Made by a program: the position numbers and the translations under genes. This document shows positions 1 through 7,142 of a stretch of 40,799 nt of DNA, piece by piece. The stretch lies in the NCBI GenBank assembly GCA_030446685.1, contig JAUJMV010000036.1, positions 1 to 40,799 of the forward strand, in the 5' to 3' direction. Positions within the stretch are counted from its first letter, which is position 1, and each line of letters opens with the position of its first letter. Origin of the DNA: Thermomicrobiales bacterium. GTDB lineage: Bacteria > Chloroflexota > Chloroflexia > Thermomicrobiales > CADCWN01. The notes under the pieces are model-generated. The model saw only the letters and a list, made by a program, of their open reading frames with translations, had not been told where the DNA came from and searched no databases.

Positions 1-152
1 CTCACGGGTCGGGGCGCCTCCGTTCTCTGCCACCGCACAGTGCACGCATGCGTCAAGGAACCGCTGGCGGGGTGTGTACCGTCGAAGAGTATGGCAGGGG
101 ACCAGCTGGGGATACCCGACCTGTGTCATTGCTCGCCGAAGGGAGAGACCCT

Positions 153-512
153 ATGGTTACCGGGGCTGGTCCCCTGCGCCTGGAAGCAGCAGGGGTGGCG
201 TTCCGAGTCCACCGCATTGAATGGCGGCTGCCCACGGGTGTGCTGCCAGAAGGGGGCCACGTCGAGCTCATCGAAACGCTACGGGCGCGCTATCCCGGCG
301 GGCGGGTCAGCCTGATCGTCGAGCAGAACTACGGCGACGCGCCTTGCAACCCCCTGCCCCGCGGCGGGCGGGGCGACGTGGTGATCATCGAGGTTCATGC
401 AGGTGATCAAGGGCTGCACGGTCGCTACCCGCCCGGCGCGCTCGCCGCGCTGCATGAGCGCGCCCGGCTCGACGTCTGGCGCTTCGTCACGGGATTCGTG
501 GGTAAGGTCTAG
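153..512 (+). CDS. Conserved-looking hypothetical protein, 119 aa
   Basis: I do not recognise this family. The ATG at 153 is chosen over one at 48 because a purine-rich GGGAGAGA lies about 6 bases upstream and because the residues before it look like translated non-coding sequence. The protein is soluble, with no signal peptide or membrane segment. Its middle has alternating hydrophobic stretches (ending RVSLIVEQN, then GDVVIIEVHAGDQG) suggestive of beta strands, and the C-terminus looks helical. It stands alone, about 190 bases before the glycosyltransferase gene, and may not belong to that unit. That it is coding is inferred from G/C-rich third positions and the ribosome site. Confidence 0.5.
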   Translation: MVTGAGPLRLEAAGVAFRVHRIEWRLPTGVLPEGGHVELIETLRARYPGGRVSLIVEQNYGDAPCNPLPRGGRGDVVIIEVHAGDQGLHGRYPPGALAALHERARLDVWRFVTGFVGKV

Positions 513-701
513 GCACACCCCGATATGACAGCGGTGACGCCGGCGTGCCGTCCGCGTGGCCGGAGAACGCGGCACGTGGGCACCCCGCGCAATGGCTTGC
601 CGGTGCCTCAGCTGCCGCCCTTGCCCGCGGAGTATCCTGCCATCTCCAGGACGCATCGGCGTCGCCAATATCCTGACGAAGGATGAGCGTTAGGGGTAGT
701 C

Positions 702-2318
702 TTGAACCATCCAGACAAGCAAGGGCAGCGCCTCTCCGGTCCTGGTAAGACGCGCAGTACGGTCTTGCTTGCCAGGGACACCACCGCCGCCCCTGAGGCC
801 GGTGCCCCGCCCACCCGCGACGTGGCCGGGCGCCTCCTCGCGCCGCGTCTCCTCCTCGCCCTCGCGGTGGTGCTGGCCGTCGTTGCATACGCCGCCGCCT
901 TCAGGGGGCGCTACGTCGACGACGCCTACATCCAACTTGCCTATGCTCAGGCGCTGGTTACCGACGGGACCTGGGGGCTTTCCCCGGGGCGCGTGGCCAA
1001 TACCGCCACTTCGCCGCTCAACGTCATGGTCACCGCGGTGGTTGGCCTTGCCCTCGGGTCGCTCGTCGATGCTGCCTACTGGCTCATCGTCGTCGAGTTG
1101 CTGGCGCTGCTGGGGGTCCTCCTCCTGCTCTCACGTGGCCTCGTCGGCCACGCCTACTTCGGCGTCTTCGCCTTCGTCGCCTTCGCCACCAACCCCCTGC
1201 TGCTCTCGACGCTCGGCCTGGAATTGCTGCTATATACCCTCCTGTTCGTCGTTAGCCTCTACCTTTGCCTGACCCGCCGGTGGCTGCTGATGGCCCTGGC
1301 CCTGGCCCTGCTCACGCTCGCGCGCCCGGATGGCGCCCTCCTCTTTGTGCTCCTCTTGGTGCTCGCGCCGGCATCGCTGCGCACGAAGGGGCTAATCCTC
1401 CTCCTCTATGCGCTGGCGTTGCTGCCCTGGCACCTCTACTCCTGGATCCACCTGGGTTCCCTGGTCCCCGACACGCTATTCCTCAAGAAAGCGCAGCCCG
1501 CGTGGAGTGGGCACCACTTCGCCGAGGGCCTGCGAATCTACTGGGGACGCTATCGCCTCGCCACTGCGGCGGCCTTCTTCCTCCTCCCGCTCGGCGTGTT
1601 GCCCCTCGTCCTGCTGTGGCGATCCTGGTGGCGCGATCGGGAGCAGCGCCGGATCATTGCTGCTGTAGCGGGATATGGCTTGATCCACTTCGGGGCCTAT
1701 GCAATCCTGAAAGTACCGCCGTATCATTGGTACTACGTCCACGCGATGATCGCTGTGGTGTTCCTCGGCTCGTTGGGCCTCACCACGGCCCTCCAGCGGG
1801 GCTTGGTCATGCTGCCGCACCGTGCCGTCGCCACCGGGGTGCGCGCCGCCGCCCCGCTCATCCCCGCCGCGTGGCTGATCGCACTCGGCGTCTCGAATGG
1901 CTTCCCCTTCCGGGAGCCACCGATTCACACCAACTGGGCCACTCCTGCGGCCTACGAGGAGATCGGGCGATGGCTGCGGGACAACGTCGCGCCAGGCGCG
2001 ACGGTCGAGCTGTCAGGGGAGATCGGTACGCTGGCGTTCTACTCCGAGCGGCGCCTAGTCAACGAGTTCAGCGATCTCAACATCACGACGGCGATCATCA
2101 ACGACCTCCACTACACCGAGCGGCCGCTGGTCGGGCCGCTCTTCCGGGCGAACCTGCGCTGGCGCAAGCCGCAGGACCCGCTGCCCCCGGCGACCTATCT
2201 CCTCCAGCACATCCCGCACGACGTCGGCCAGGCCCCGCCAGAGGGCGTGGTGCGGAGCTGGGACACCGCGACACGGTGGGTTCCCTCCGGGCGGCTCTCC
2301 CTGATCCGGCCGCGCTGA
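702..2318 (+). CDS. GT-C family membrane glycosyltransferase, AftB-like (arabinofuranosyltransferase-type)
   Basis: An integral membrane protein of 538 residues with a cytosolic N-terminus of about 45 residues, roughly ten hydrophobic segments from residue 48 to 400, and a soluble C-terminal domain of about 140 residues. The first external loop carries the acidic pair in RYVDDAYIQLAYAQ (Asp73, Asp74) followed by a glycine-rich stretch and TATSPL, the layout of polyprenyl-phosphate-dependent GT-C enzymes such as mycobacterial AftB. The C-terminal part has the segments NWATPAAY and EIGTLAFY, which recur in a second truncated copy at 3524-3982. The next gene makes the decaprenyl-phosphoribose precursor; in mycobacteria the AftB and UbiA genes are also adjacent, which supports this reading. 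The start is a TTG at 702 with AGGGG upstream, so the exact N-terminus is uncertain. The sugar donor and acceptor are inferred, not shown. Confidence 0.7.
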   Translation: MNHPDKQGQRLSGPGKTRSTVLLARDTTAAPEAGAPPTRDVAGRLLAPRLLLALAVVLAVVAYAAAFRGRYVDDAYIQLAYAQALVTDGTWGLSPGRVANTATSPLNVMVTAVVGLALGSLVDAAYWLIVVELLALLGVLLLLSRGLVGHAYFGVFAFVAFATNPLLLSTLGLELLLYTLLFVVSLYLCLTRRWLLMALALALLTLARPDGALLFVLLLVLAPASLRTKGLILLLYALALLPWHLYSWIHLGSLVPDTLFLKKAQPAWSGHHFAEGLRIYWGRYRLATAAAFFLLPLGVLPLVLLWRSWWRDREQRRIIAAVAGYGLIHFGAYAILKVPPYHWYYVHAMIAVVFLGSLGLTTALQRGLVMLPHRAVATGVRAAAPLIPAAWLIALGVSNGFPFREPPIHTNWATPAAYEEIGRWLRDNVAPGATVELSGEIGTLAFYSERRLVNEFSDLNITTAIINDLHYTERPLVGPLFRANLRWRKPQDPLPPATYLLQHIPHDVGQAPPEGVVRSWDTATRWVPSGRLSLIRPR

Positions 2319-2424
2319 GCCGGCGCCACGCGAGCATTGACGCGGTTTCCCCTGCGGCCTGGGGCTGGCGAACGCTCCACGGTGAGCATGGCCATGCAAG
2401 TCGGGCGCAGGGTGGAGGCAACTG

Positions 2425-3345
2425 ATGGTGCAGGCTTTGGCACAGGACGAGGCGCGGCGCCGGCAGCCACTGGTCTTGGCAGCGCTGGCAGCGGTGCGGC
2501 CGCGGCAGTGTCTGACGAAAAACATCCTCATTTACGCCGCGCTCGTCTTTGCCTTCCGCCTCACCGACCCGGTCGCCCTCACCCAGGCAACCGTCGCGTT
2601 CGTCCTCTTCGCCCTGGTCAGTGGCGTGGTCTACCTCTTCAACGACCTCCGGGACGTGGAGCAGGACCGCCTCCACCCCCGGAAGCGCTACCGCCCGATC
2701 GCTACCGGGGACCTATCGGCAACATTCGCGTGGGTCTTGATCGCCGGCATCGCCCCGCTGACACTGGGGGTGGCTGTCGCCCTGCGCCCGCCCCTGGGCC
2801 TGGTGCTCGGCCTCTATCTGGCGGCGCAGATCGGCTACTCGCTCGGCCTCAAGCACCAGGTCCTCCTCGACGTCTTCCTCATCGCCGCCGGGTTCGTGTT
2901 GCGGGCGGTGGCGGGGGGCGTGGCGATCGGGGTACCGATTTCCCCCTGGCTCTACGTCTGCACCGCGCTGGGCGCCCTCTTCCTCGGCTTCGCCAAGCGG
3001 CGGGCGGAGATCATGCTGCTGGCCAAGCACGCGGGGCAGCACCGGCGGGTGCTGGAGGAGTACTCGGCGCCGCTGCTGGACAAGTTACTGGCGATTGTCG
3101 TCGCGCTAACGGTGATGGCCTACGCGCTGTACACCTTCTCAGCGGAGAACTTACCGGCGAATCACGCGATGATGCTGACGATCCCGTTCGTCCTCTACGG
3201 CATCTTCCGCTACCTATACCTGGTCTACCACCGGGACGAGGGAGGCAGCCCCGAGGTGCTGCTGCTTGCCGACACGCCGCTGCTGACCTGCATCCTGCTC
3301 TGGGGCCTCACCGCGATCGCCATCCTCTATTACCCTTGGGGCTGA
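2425..3345 (+). CDS. Decaprenyl-phosphate phosphoribosyltransferase (UbiA prenyltransferase superfamily)
   Basis: A 306-residue membrane protein with about eight or nine transmembrane segments. Residues 73-95 carry the first aspartate-rich motif, NDLRDVEQDR, followed by HPRKRYRPIATG; the basic HPxKRxRPIATG tail is typical of the decaprenyl-phosphate 5-phosphoribose synthase branch (Rv3806c type), not of quinone or haem prenyltransferases. A second family motif, LKHQVLLDVFLIAAGFVLR, lies near residue 140. The family transfers phosphoribose from PRPP to a polyprenyl phosphate, giving the precursor of lipid-linked arabinose used by AftB-type enzymes. It lies 106 bases after the AftB-like gene on the same strand and probably shares its transcript. 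GGAGG at 2411 sets the ATG at 2425. Full length for the family. Confidence 0.85.
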   Translation: MVQALAQDEARRRQPLVLAALAAVRPRQCLTKNILIYAALVFAFRLTDPVALTQATVAFVLFALVSGVVYLFNDLRDVEQDRLHPRKRYRPIATGDLSATFAWVLIAGIAPLTLGVAVALRPPLGLVLGLYLAAQIGYSLGLKHQVLLDVFLIAAGFVLRAVAGGVAIGVPISPWLYVCTALGALFLGFAKRRAEIMLLAKHAGQHRRVLEEYSAPLLDKLLAIVVALTVMAYALYTFSAENLPANHAMMLTIPFVLYGIFRYLYLVYHRDEGGSPEVLLLADTPLLTCILLWGLTAIAILYYPWG

Positions 3346-3373
3346 GCGGGTATTACCCCTGGGGCTGAGCGGG
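3328..3373. repeat. 23-bp tandem duplication over the end of the UbiA-family gene
   Basis: Two 23-base copies (3328-3350 and 3351-3373) differ at one base. Each encodes the last residues YYPWG plus the TGA stop, so the gene end and stop are duplicated without changing the protein. Confidence 0.9.
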
Positions 3374-3523
3374 CAGCGTAGGGCGTGAGGGCGCGAGGGT
3401 GCAAGGCGAGGGTCCGCGGCTACCGCACCCATGCTGCCCGGCCACGGTTGCGTGGGGCGCTACCTCAACTGCGTCACCCCCATGGATTTTGCGTCGATCA
3501 TCGCCGGCAGGGCGGCCCGGTGC

Positions 3524-3982
3524 TCAGTCGCCAGGCAGCGCGATCAGCCGCAGGTGCCCCACCCCCGTCGCCGGGGACCAGGTCGGCCACTGCTCCCCCG
3601 GCTGCGTCGCCGGCCCCGGCGCCCAGATGAGCTGGTACTGCGCGGGCCGGGGGCGCTGGTCGCGGTCCAGCCGCAGGTAGTTGACCTCCAGCAGCGCGCC
3701 GACCACCGGGCCGGCCGCGGCGACCCGCTCCTCGATGAGCGGCACCACGCGGCCCCGGTCGGCGAACGCGTCGACGATCGCGCACTGGCAGAAGTAGGCG
3801 AGGGTGCCGATCTCCGGTGGGGCGATCACCGTGGCGGAACCGACCCGCGCGCCCAGCTGCCGGCCGGCCCGCGCGTAGTCGGCCGGGGTCGCCCAATTCC
3901 CGAAGATCACCGGCACGCGCCACGGCACCCCGCCGCGCACGTCCGCCACCAGACTCCCCGCGACCAGGCACAACGCCCTCAC
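3524..3982 (-). pseudogene. C-terminal remnant of a second AftB-like glycosyltransferase
   Basis: A 152-residue open frame resembling the soluble C-terminal domain of the 538-residue protein at 702-2318. Matching landmarks in order are GNWATPADYARAG against TNWATPAAYEEIG, PPEIGTLAYF against SGEIGTLAFY, and an acidic/aromatic tail ending near LRLIALPGD. All membrane segments and the DD catalytic loop are missing, so it cannot be a working GT-C enzyme. It lies on the opposite strand to the intact copy, about 180 bases after the UbiA gene, and is cut off just where a PHAX-type gene fragment begins (4002-4124). It is either an inverted partial duplication or the relic of a second locus; divergence from the intact copy suggests it is not recent. 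Confidence 0.7.
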
Positions 3983-4001
3983 CGCCGCCCCGGAACTGCC
4001 A

Positions 4002-4124
4002 TCAATATACGAGCCAGCACAGGGGGCCCGCGGCGGTCTCCCCCAGCCGGTCGGCCACTTCCTGCACCAGCACCCGCCGGGCGGCCGGGTCCGTCGGGGC
4101 TGCCTGCGCCTCCGCGTCCGTCAT
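4002..4124 (-). pseudogene. Truncated PHAX-domain gene (first 40 codons)
   Basis: Forty codons start at an ATG (4124) with strong purine-rich ribosome sites upstream (GGAGGAG and GGGGGAG). The predicted peptide contains VLVQEVADRLGETAAGP, which lines up with the start of the degenerate PHAX-type gene at 11391 (ALVQLGETERGP). After GP the frame diverges and stops (CWLVY), next to the AftB-like fragment, so the rest was lost at a rearrangement junction. The upstream DNA is the first copy of a repeat module that precedes the second PHAX gene too. Confidence 0.5.
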
Positions 4125-4166
4125 GCCTCTCCCCCCTCTCCTCCTGGTGGCCTCATCCCCGTGCTA

Positions 4167-4428
4167 AGCGTCATATCCCTTAGGTACGCTCATCCCCCGG
4201 CCCCGGTCCCGGCCCACACCGCCGCGGCCAGGGGGATATGTCTCTCAGCCGCCGGCCCCCGCCGCCCGCCGCCCCCGCTGGTCCGCCAGCACCGCGCCGC
4301 AGGAGCACAGCGCGATCGCCTCCGTTGCCAAGCCCGCGCGGTGGTACAGGTGAGCATGATGGGCAGGGGGACGAGCGGTTGACGGCGGCCCGCGCCGCTG
4401 GTGTAGGCACCGCCCGCCTCATCGGTTT
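4167..4428 (-). repeat. Upstream module of the PHAX gene, copy 1 (inverted relative to copy 2)
   Basis: On the minus strand the module reads AAACCGATGAGGCGGGC, then GTCAACCGCTCGTC, then CATGCTCACCTGTACCACC, a variable middle, GTGCTGGCGGACCA, ACATATCCCC and finally a GATATG box just before the PHAX ribosome site. The same ordered blocks with scattered differences occur on the plus strand at 11052-11352. The middle has many indels, so I cannot tell whether the module encodes a small protein (a conserved ATG is in the third block) or acts as RNA or DNA. Confidence 0.65.
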
Positions 4429-4447
4429 AATCACCCGCTACCTTGTT

Positions 4448-4516
4448 GCTTAGCATACAAGACTGCTAGCTAGCATGCTAGCTAGAATGTAAGTCGTGTT
4501 ACTAGCAGCGTAGCAC
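4448..4516. repeat. A+T-richer palindrome array A
   Basis: A 70-base A+T-richer island built on the TAGC unit. It contains the perfect 20-bp palindrome CTAGCTAGCATGCTAGCTAG (4466-4485), flanked by further CTAGCA/GCATAC half-sites. It is adjacent to the PHAX upstream module, as is array B at 10961. Confidence 0.75.
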
Positions 4517-4835
4517 CGCCAGACGGTCGTCAACCGGAGGACAAGGACCTCCTCACGCGCGGCGGCACTGGTCTGCCGACGACGCCTCGGCGCCCGCTCG
4601 TCGTTCGCCAGTGCGGCAGACGGCCGTCGCCACCTCTGAGGACACGCCCTTGCTCATCCTTGGCCATTCTTTGGTTCTGGCTCCGGGAGAGTGGCGGGAT
4701 CTCGGGGCGGAGGACGGAAGTACCCAGTACAAGAGAGTGCGCGTGGATCACGGGGCCAAGGAGGTCGGCCCACTATATCGAGAAGCTGCGGGGCACGTGG
4801 GTTTCGGCACACTACTGGTTGAGTGAGCGCTACCT
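4517..4835. other. Non-coding interval with interleaved inverted repeats
   Basis: No convincing gene. It holds GCACTGG/CCAGTGC (4565, 4608) and GTCTGCCG/CGGCAGAC (4571, 4614) inverted repeats around a CGACGAC core, and a small GGAGG/CCTCC hairpin near 4536. No function is evident. Confidence 0.4.
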
Positions 4836-5318
4836 CTACTCGTCCCCCCCGTCGAAGTTTCGACTCCGGAGCGCGAGTTGCCCGACGATACCTATGCACG
4901 CTCCAAGGAGGAACAGTCCGAACCCAAGGGGCAACCACGGTACAGTTGGAATGGGCGTAGACTCAGAGGGACCTGACTGAGTGGTGCCGGACTCGAAACT
5001 CGCGGCTTCTAGTGTGATATTCCCGACAATGTAATACATGAAGCACCCGAACCCCACCATGGCGATGATTAGCCCCACAGTAATCAGCACGCGCGGCACG
5101 CCGCGCATACTCGCGAACGCCTCGATGTCGGTCCCGCCGCCATAGCGGTTGTGGTGGATGTCGCGCCCGGCGAGGTCACGGCTCGCCAGGATGTTCCTAC
5201 CCTTGACGCCCCCCCCACCGGTCCCGCCACCACCACCCGCATCCGCGAGCGGTCGACCGCATTCGCTGCAGAACCGTGCCCCCGCCCGATTTCGAGCGCC
5301 GCAGTTCGAGCAAAACAT
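4836..5318 (-). CDS. Zinc-ribbon membrane protein with a GRDLAGRDI linker motif
   Basis: A 160-residue protein. Residues 1-25 form a zinc ribbon (MFCSNCGARN, then FCSECGRPL: two CxxC knuckles). A glycine-rich linker leads to NILASRDLAGRDIHHN (about residues 43-58), a repeating G-x-x-I/L motif shared with the next gene upstream. Two hydrophobic segments follow (about 78-98 and 128-147), giving a hairpin with a polar Ser/Thr-rich loop between them. It is the last of three adjacent minus-strand genes that all carry zinc ribbons. Family function is unknown to me; the layout suggests a membrane-anchored partner that meets the 172-residue neighbour through the shared motif, which is inference. Start at the ATG at 5318. 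Confidence 0.65.
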   Translation of the reverse strand: MFCSNCGARNRAGARFCSECGRPLADAGGGGGTGGGGVKGRNILASRDLAGRDIHHNRYGGGTDIEAFASMRGVPRVLITVGLIIAMVGFGCFMYYIVGNITLEAASFESGTTQSGPSESTPIPTVPWLPLGFGLFLLGACIGIVGQLALRSRNFDGGDE

Positions 5319-5383
5319 CCGTTCCCCTCCCGTTGCACTCGCGCCCGCTCACGGGGCCGAATGGTGCACCAAAATCCGTTGAG

Positions 5384-5902
5384 CTACCGCTGGCTTGCCT
5401 CCCGCTCGACCCGAGCCGCGACCGCGCGGATGACAGCGGCGATGCCAGCCGCCGGATGTGTCAGCGCCGCGGCCGTGACCTGGAGGATGTCTGGCGCAAT
5501 GTCAGCCAAGGTTTTCAGCCAGCGCGCGATCTTCTGCGGGTTCGCTTCCTCGCCTTTGACCACTTCCTCTTGCACTTGGCGGACGGTTCCGGCAATCTCC
5601 GCCTTGTCAACGTCCGGTTCCTCCCGGCGCGCCTCGACGGATTGGTAAATGGCTGCGAAGAGCCTGGCGAGTTCGTCCCCATCCAGTCCGGTGTGGCGTT
5701 GAACATTGTGGATGTCGTGCCCGGCGATGTCACGGCCCGCCCGGATGTTCCTACCCGTTACGCCTCCCCCGCCGGGCTGGATTGCCCCGCCTGGTCCGCC
5801 GAGGCCGACACTCGGCTCTGCCGCATCCCCGAGTGATTGGCCGCATATGCTACAGAACCGCGCCCCGGTGCGGTTGTTGGCACCGCATTTCGAGCAGTAC
5901 AT
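5384..5902 (-). CDS. Zinc-ribbon protein with GRDIAGHDI motif and helical C-terminal domain
   Basis: A 172-residue protein. Two CxxC knuckles (MYCSKCGANN, FCSICGQSL) form an N-terminal zinc ribbon. After a glycine/proline-rich linker comes GRNIRAGRDIAGHDIHNVQ (about residues 50-68), matching the motif in the 160-residue neighbour. The remaining hundred or so residues are helical and acidic, ending in a hydrophobic segment around APDILQVTAAALTHPAAGIA. Similar short repeating motifs next to helical domains occur in NACHT and other bacterial conflict proteins, where some act as amyloid-like signalling motifs; that link is a resemblance only. It sits 65 bases before the next gene and 43 bases after the previous one, consistent with one transcript. 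Confidence 0.65.
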   Translation of the reverse strand: MYCSKCGANNRTGARFCSICGQSLGDAAEPSVGLGGPGGAIQPGGGGVTGRNIRAGRDIAGHDIHNVQRHTGLDGDELARLFAAIYQSVEARREEPDVDKAEIAGTVRQVQEEVVKGEEANPQKIARWLKTLADIAPDILQVTAAALTHPAAGIAAVIRAVAARVEREASQR

Positions 5903-5945
5903 CGTCCCCTCCTCGCCTGTTCACCCCGCCCAGGTCCGAACGCCC

Positions 5946-6335
5946 CTAGCGCTCTTCAACGGTGTACCGTGCCGGCACCCAGCCCGTATTGCCCTTCGAA
6001 TCACGGATGTGATGGAAGGTACCCCCCGCGCCAGTCTCATCAGGGCCGATACTGGTGAGGCGGGTACCCTCCTCGTAACAGATCGAGCTGTCCTTGTCGT
6101 CGATGTTCGCGGTGCGTCGCAAGCAGACACCCTCGCCACCGGTGTTAGCAACCACGAAAATACGATCCGTCGCGGTTCCAGCTAGGCGATCACGCTGGGA
6201 GACCGTGAAGGCACCGGCCAGCAGGAGGAGCGTTAGGAGGACGACTACGGCCGGCACGCCGCGCTGCCGCCGTTGCGGGTGAGCCGACGGTGCCCGACGT
6301 AGAACACCGGGGAGCGGCTGCCTTGCTTCGCGCAC
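5946..6335 (-). CDS. Zinc-ribbon, single-pass membrane protein with SH3-like extracellular domain
   Basis: The frame given starts at a GTG (6335), but it stays open to 6485, and those extra 50 codons encode a zinc ribbon: FCDNCGASF, PCRNCGAVI and GGRFCDTCG. The real protein therefore probably starts near 6470, although no ATG, GTG or TTG is in frame there; an unusual start or a small sequence error is likely. Next comes one transmembrane segment (PAVVVLLTLLLLAGAF), then a domain of about 80 residues (FVVANTGGEGVCLRRTANI to GNTGWVPARYTVEE) with the VCLRR...GWVPARY signature of bacterial SH3-like domains, which usually bind cell-wall components. It is the first gene of the zinc-ribbon trio. Confidence 0.65.
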   Translation of the reverse strand: MREARQPLPGVLRRAPSAHPQRRQRGVPAVVVLLTLLLLAGAFTVSQRDRLAGTATDRIFVVANTGGEGVCLRRTANIDDKDSSICYEEGTRLTSIGPDETGAGGTFHHIRDSKGNTGWVPARYTVEER

Positions 6336-6589
6336 TGGCGGAGAATCGGGCGCGGCCGGGGTGCCGCACGTGTCGCAGAAGCGCCCCCCCGGCTGGATTA
6401 CCGCACCGCAATTGCGGCAGGGTTGCGCGAACGACGCTCCACAGTTATCGCAGAAGCTAACACCGATCGGGCTATCGCGATTGCATTATCAGGGTGTCCG
6501 CCCACAGAGAGACCGGCGCAGGTAGACGTAGACAGGCAAGCCTGCTAACCTGCGCGAGCAGAGAGCGTAGCGACGCGTGAGGGCAGGGA

Positions 6590-7142
6590 ATGGATCGAGC
6601 AGCACGCCGTCAACCTCGGCTCAGGCTCGTCACCGCTATGCGGGAGGGGACGTCCTGGCAGGACGCCGCCGCAGCGGCCGGCCTGTCCGTGTGCCGCGCG
6701 ACGGCCTACAACTGCGCCCGCCGCGTGCGCGTCAGTGGCGAAGCCGGCCTCGACGATGGGCGGCATGGGCATCCGTCGAAGTTCCGGCAGCCGGTACGGG
6801 ACTGGTTGGTCGCCTACTGCCATGAACACCCCGGCGCACCGAGCCGCGCGGTGCAAGCCGCGCTGCGGCAGCGGTTCGGTCTCGCCGTCAGCCGGAGCCA
6901 GATCAATCGGGTCCGCGCCGCCCTCGGGCTCAGCCGGCGCCCCCAGGGCGCGGGGGGAAAATACGCCATCCCCGGCGCAGCGGGAACCGCCTGACGACGG
7001 CTGGCGCGAAGGCGCGGGCAGTCTCCTGCTCCTGGCCGCTGCGGCGGAGACCGGCCTGGTCGCGGCGCTGACCGCCGCCTTGCCCGCGGCGCTCCCCGCG
7101 GATCATGGCCGCCGCGACTACCGGGCGCCGGCCCGGGCATAG
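6590..7142 (+). pseudogene. N-terminal part of a helix-turn-helix transposase, frameshifted and truncated
   Basis: Starting at the ATG at 6590 (AGGG upstream), about 125 residues encode a homeodomain-like helix-turn-helix (TSWQDAAAAAGLSVCRATAY) and a second winged-helix unit (HPGAPSRAVQAALRQRFG, SRSQINRVRAAL), as in IS630-type transposases. The first frame then stops at 6994; a +1 frame continues to 7142 with EGAGSLLLLAAAAETGLVA. The switch is near a G6A4 run at about 6953-6962. No DDE catalytic domain follows, and the end overlaps the rep gene on the other strand, so this is an IS remnant. Confidence 0.6.

Noticed and set aside
6940-6970. Programmed frameshift at the G6A4 run in the transposase remnant
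   Set aside because: A +1 shift would be needed, the product would still lack a DDE domain, and many nearby genes carry simple indels.
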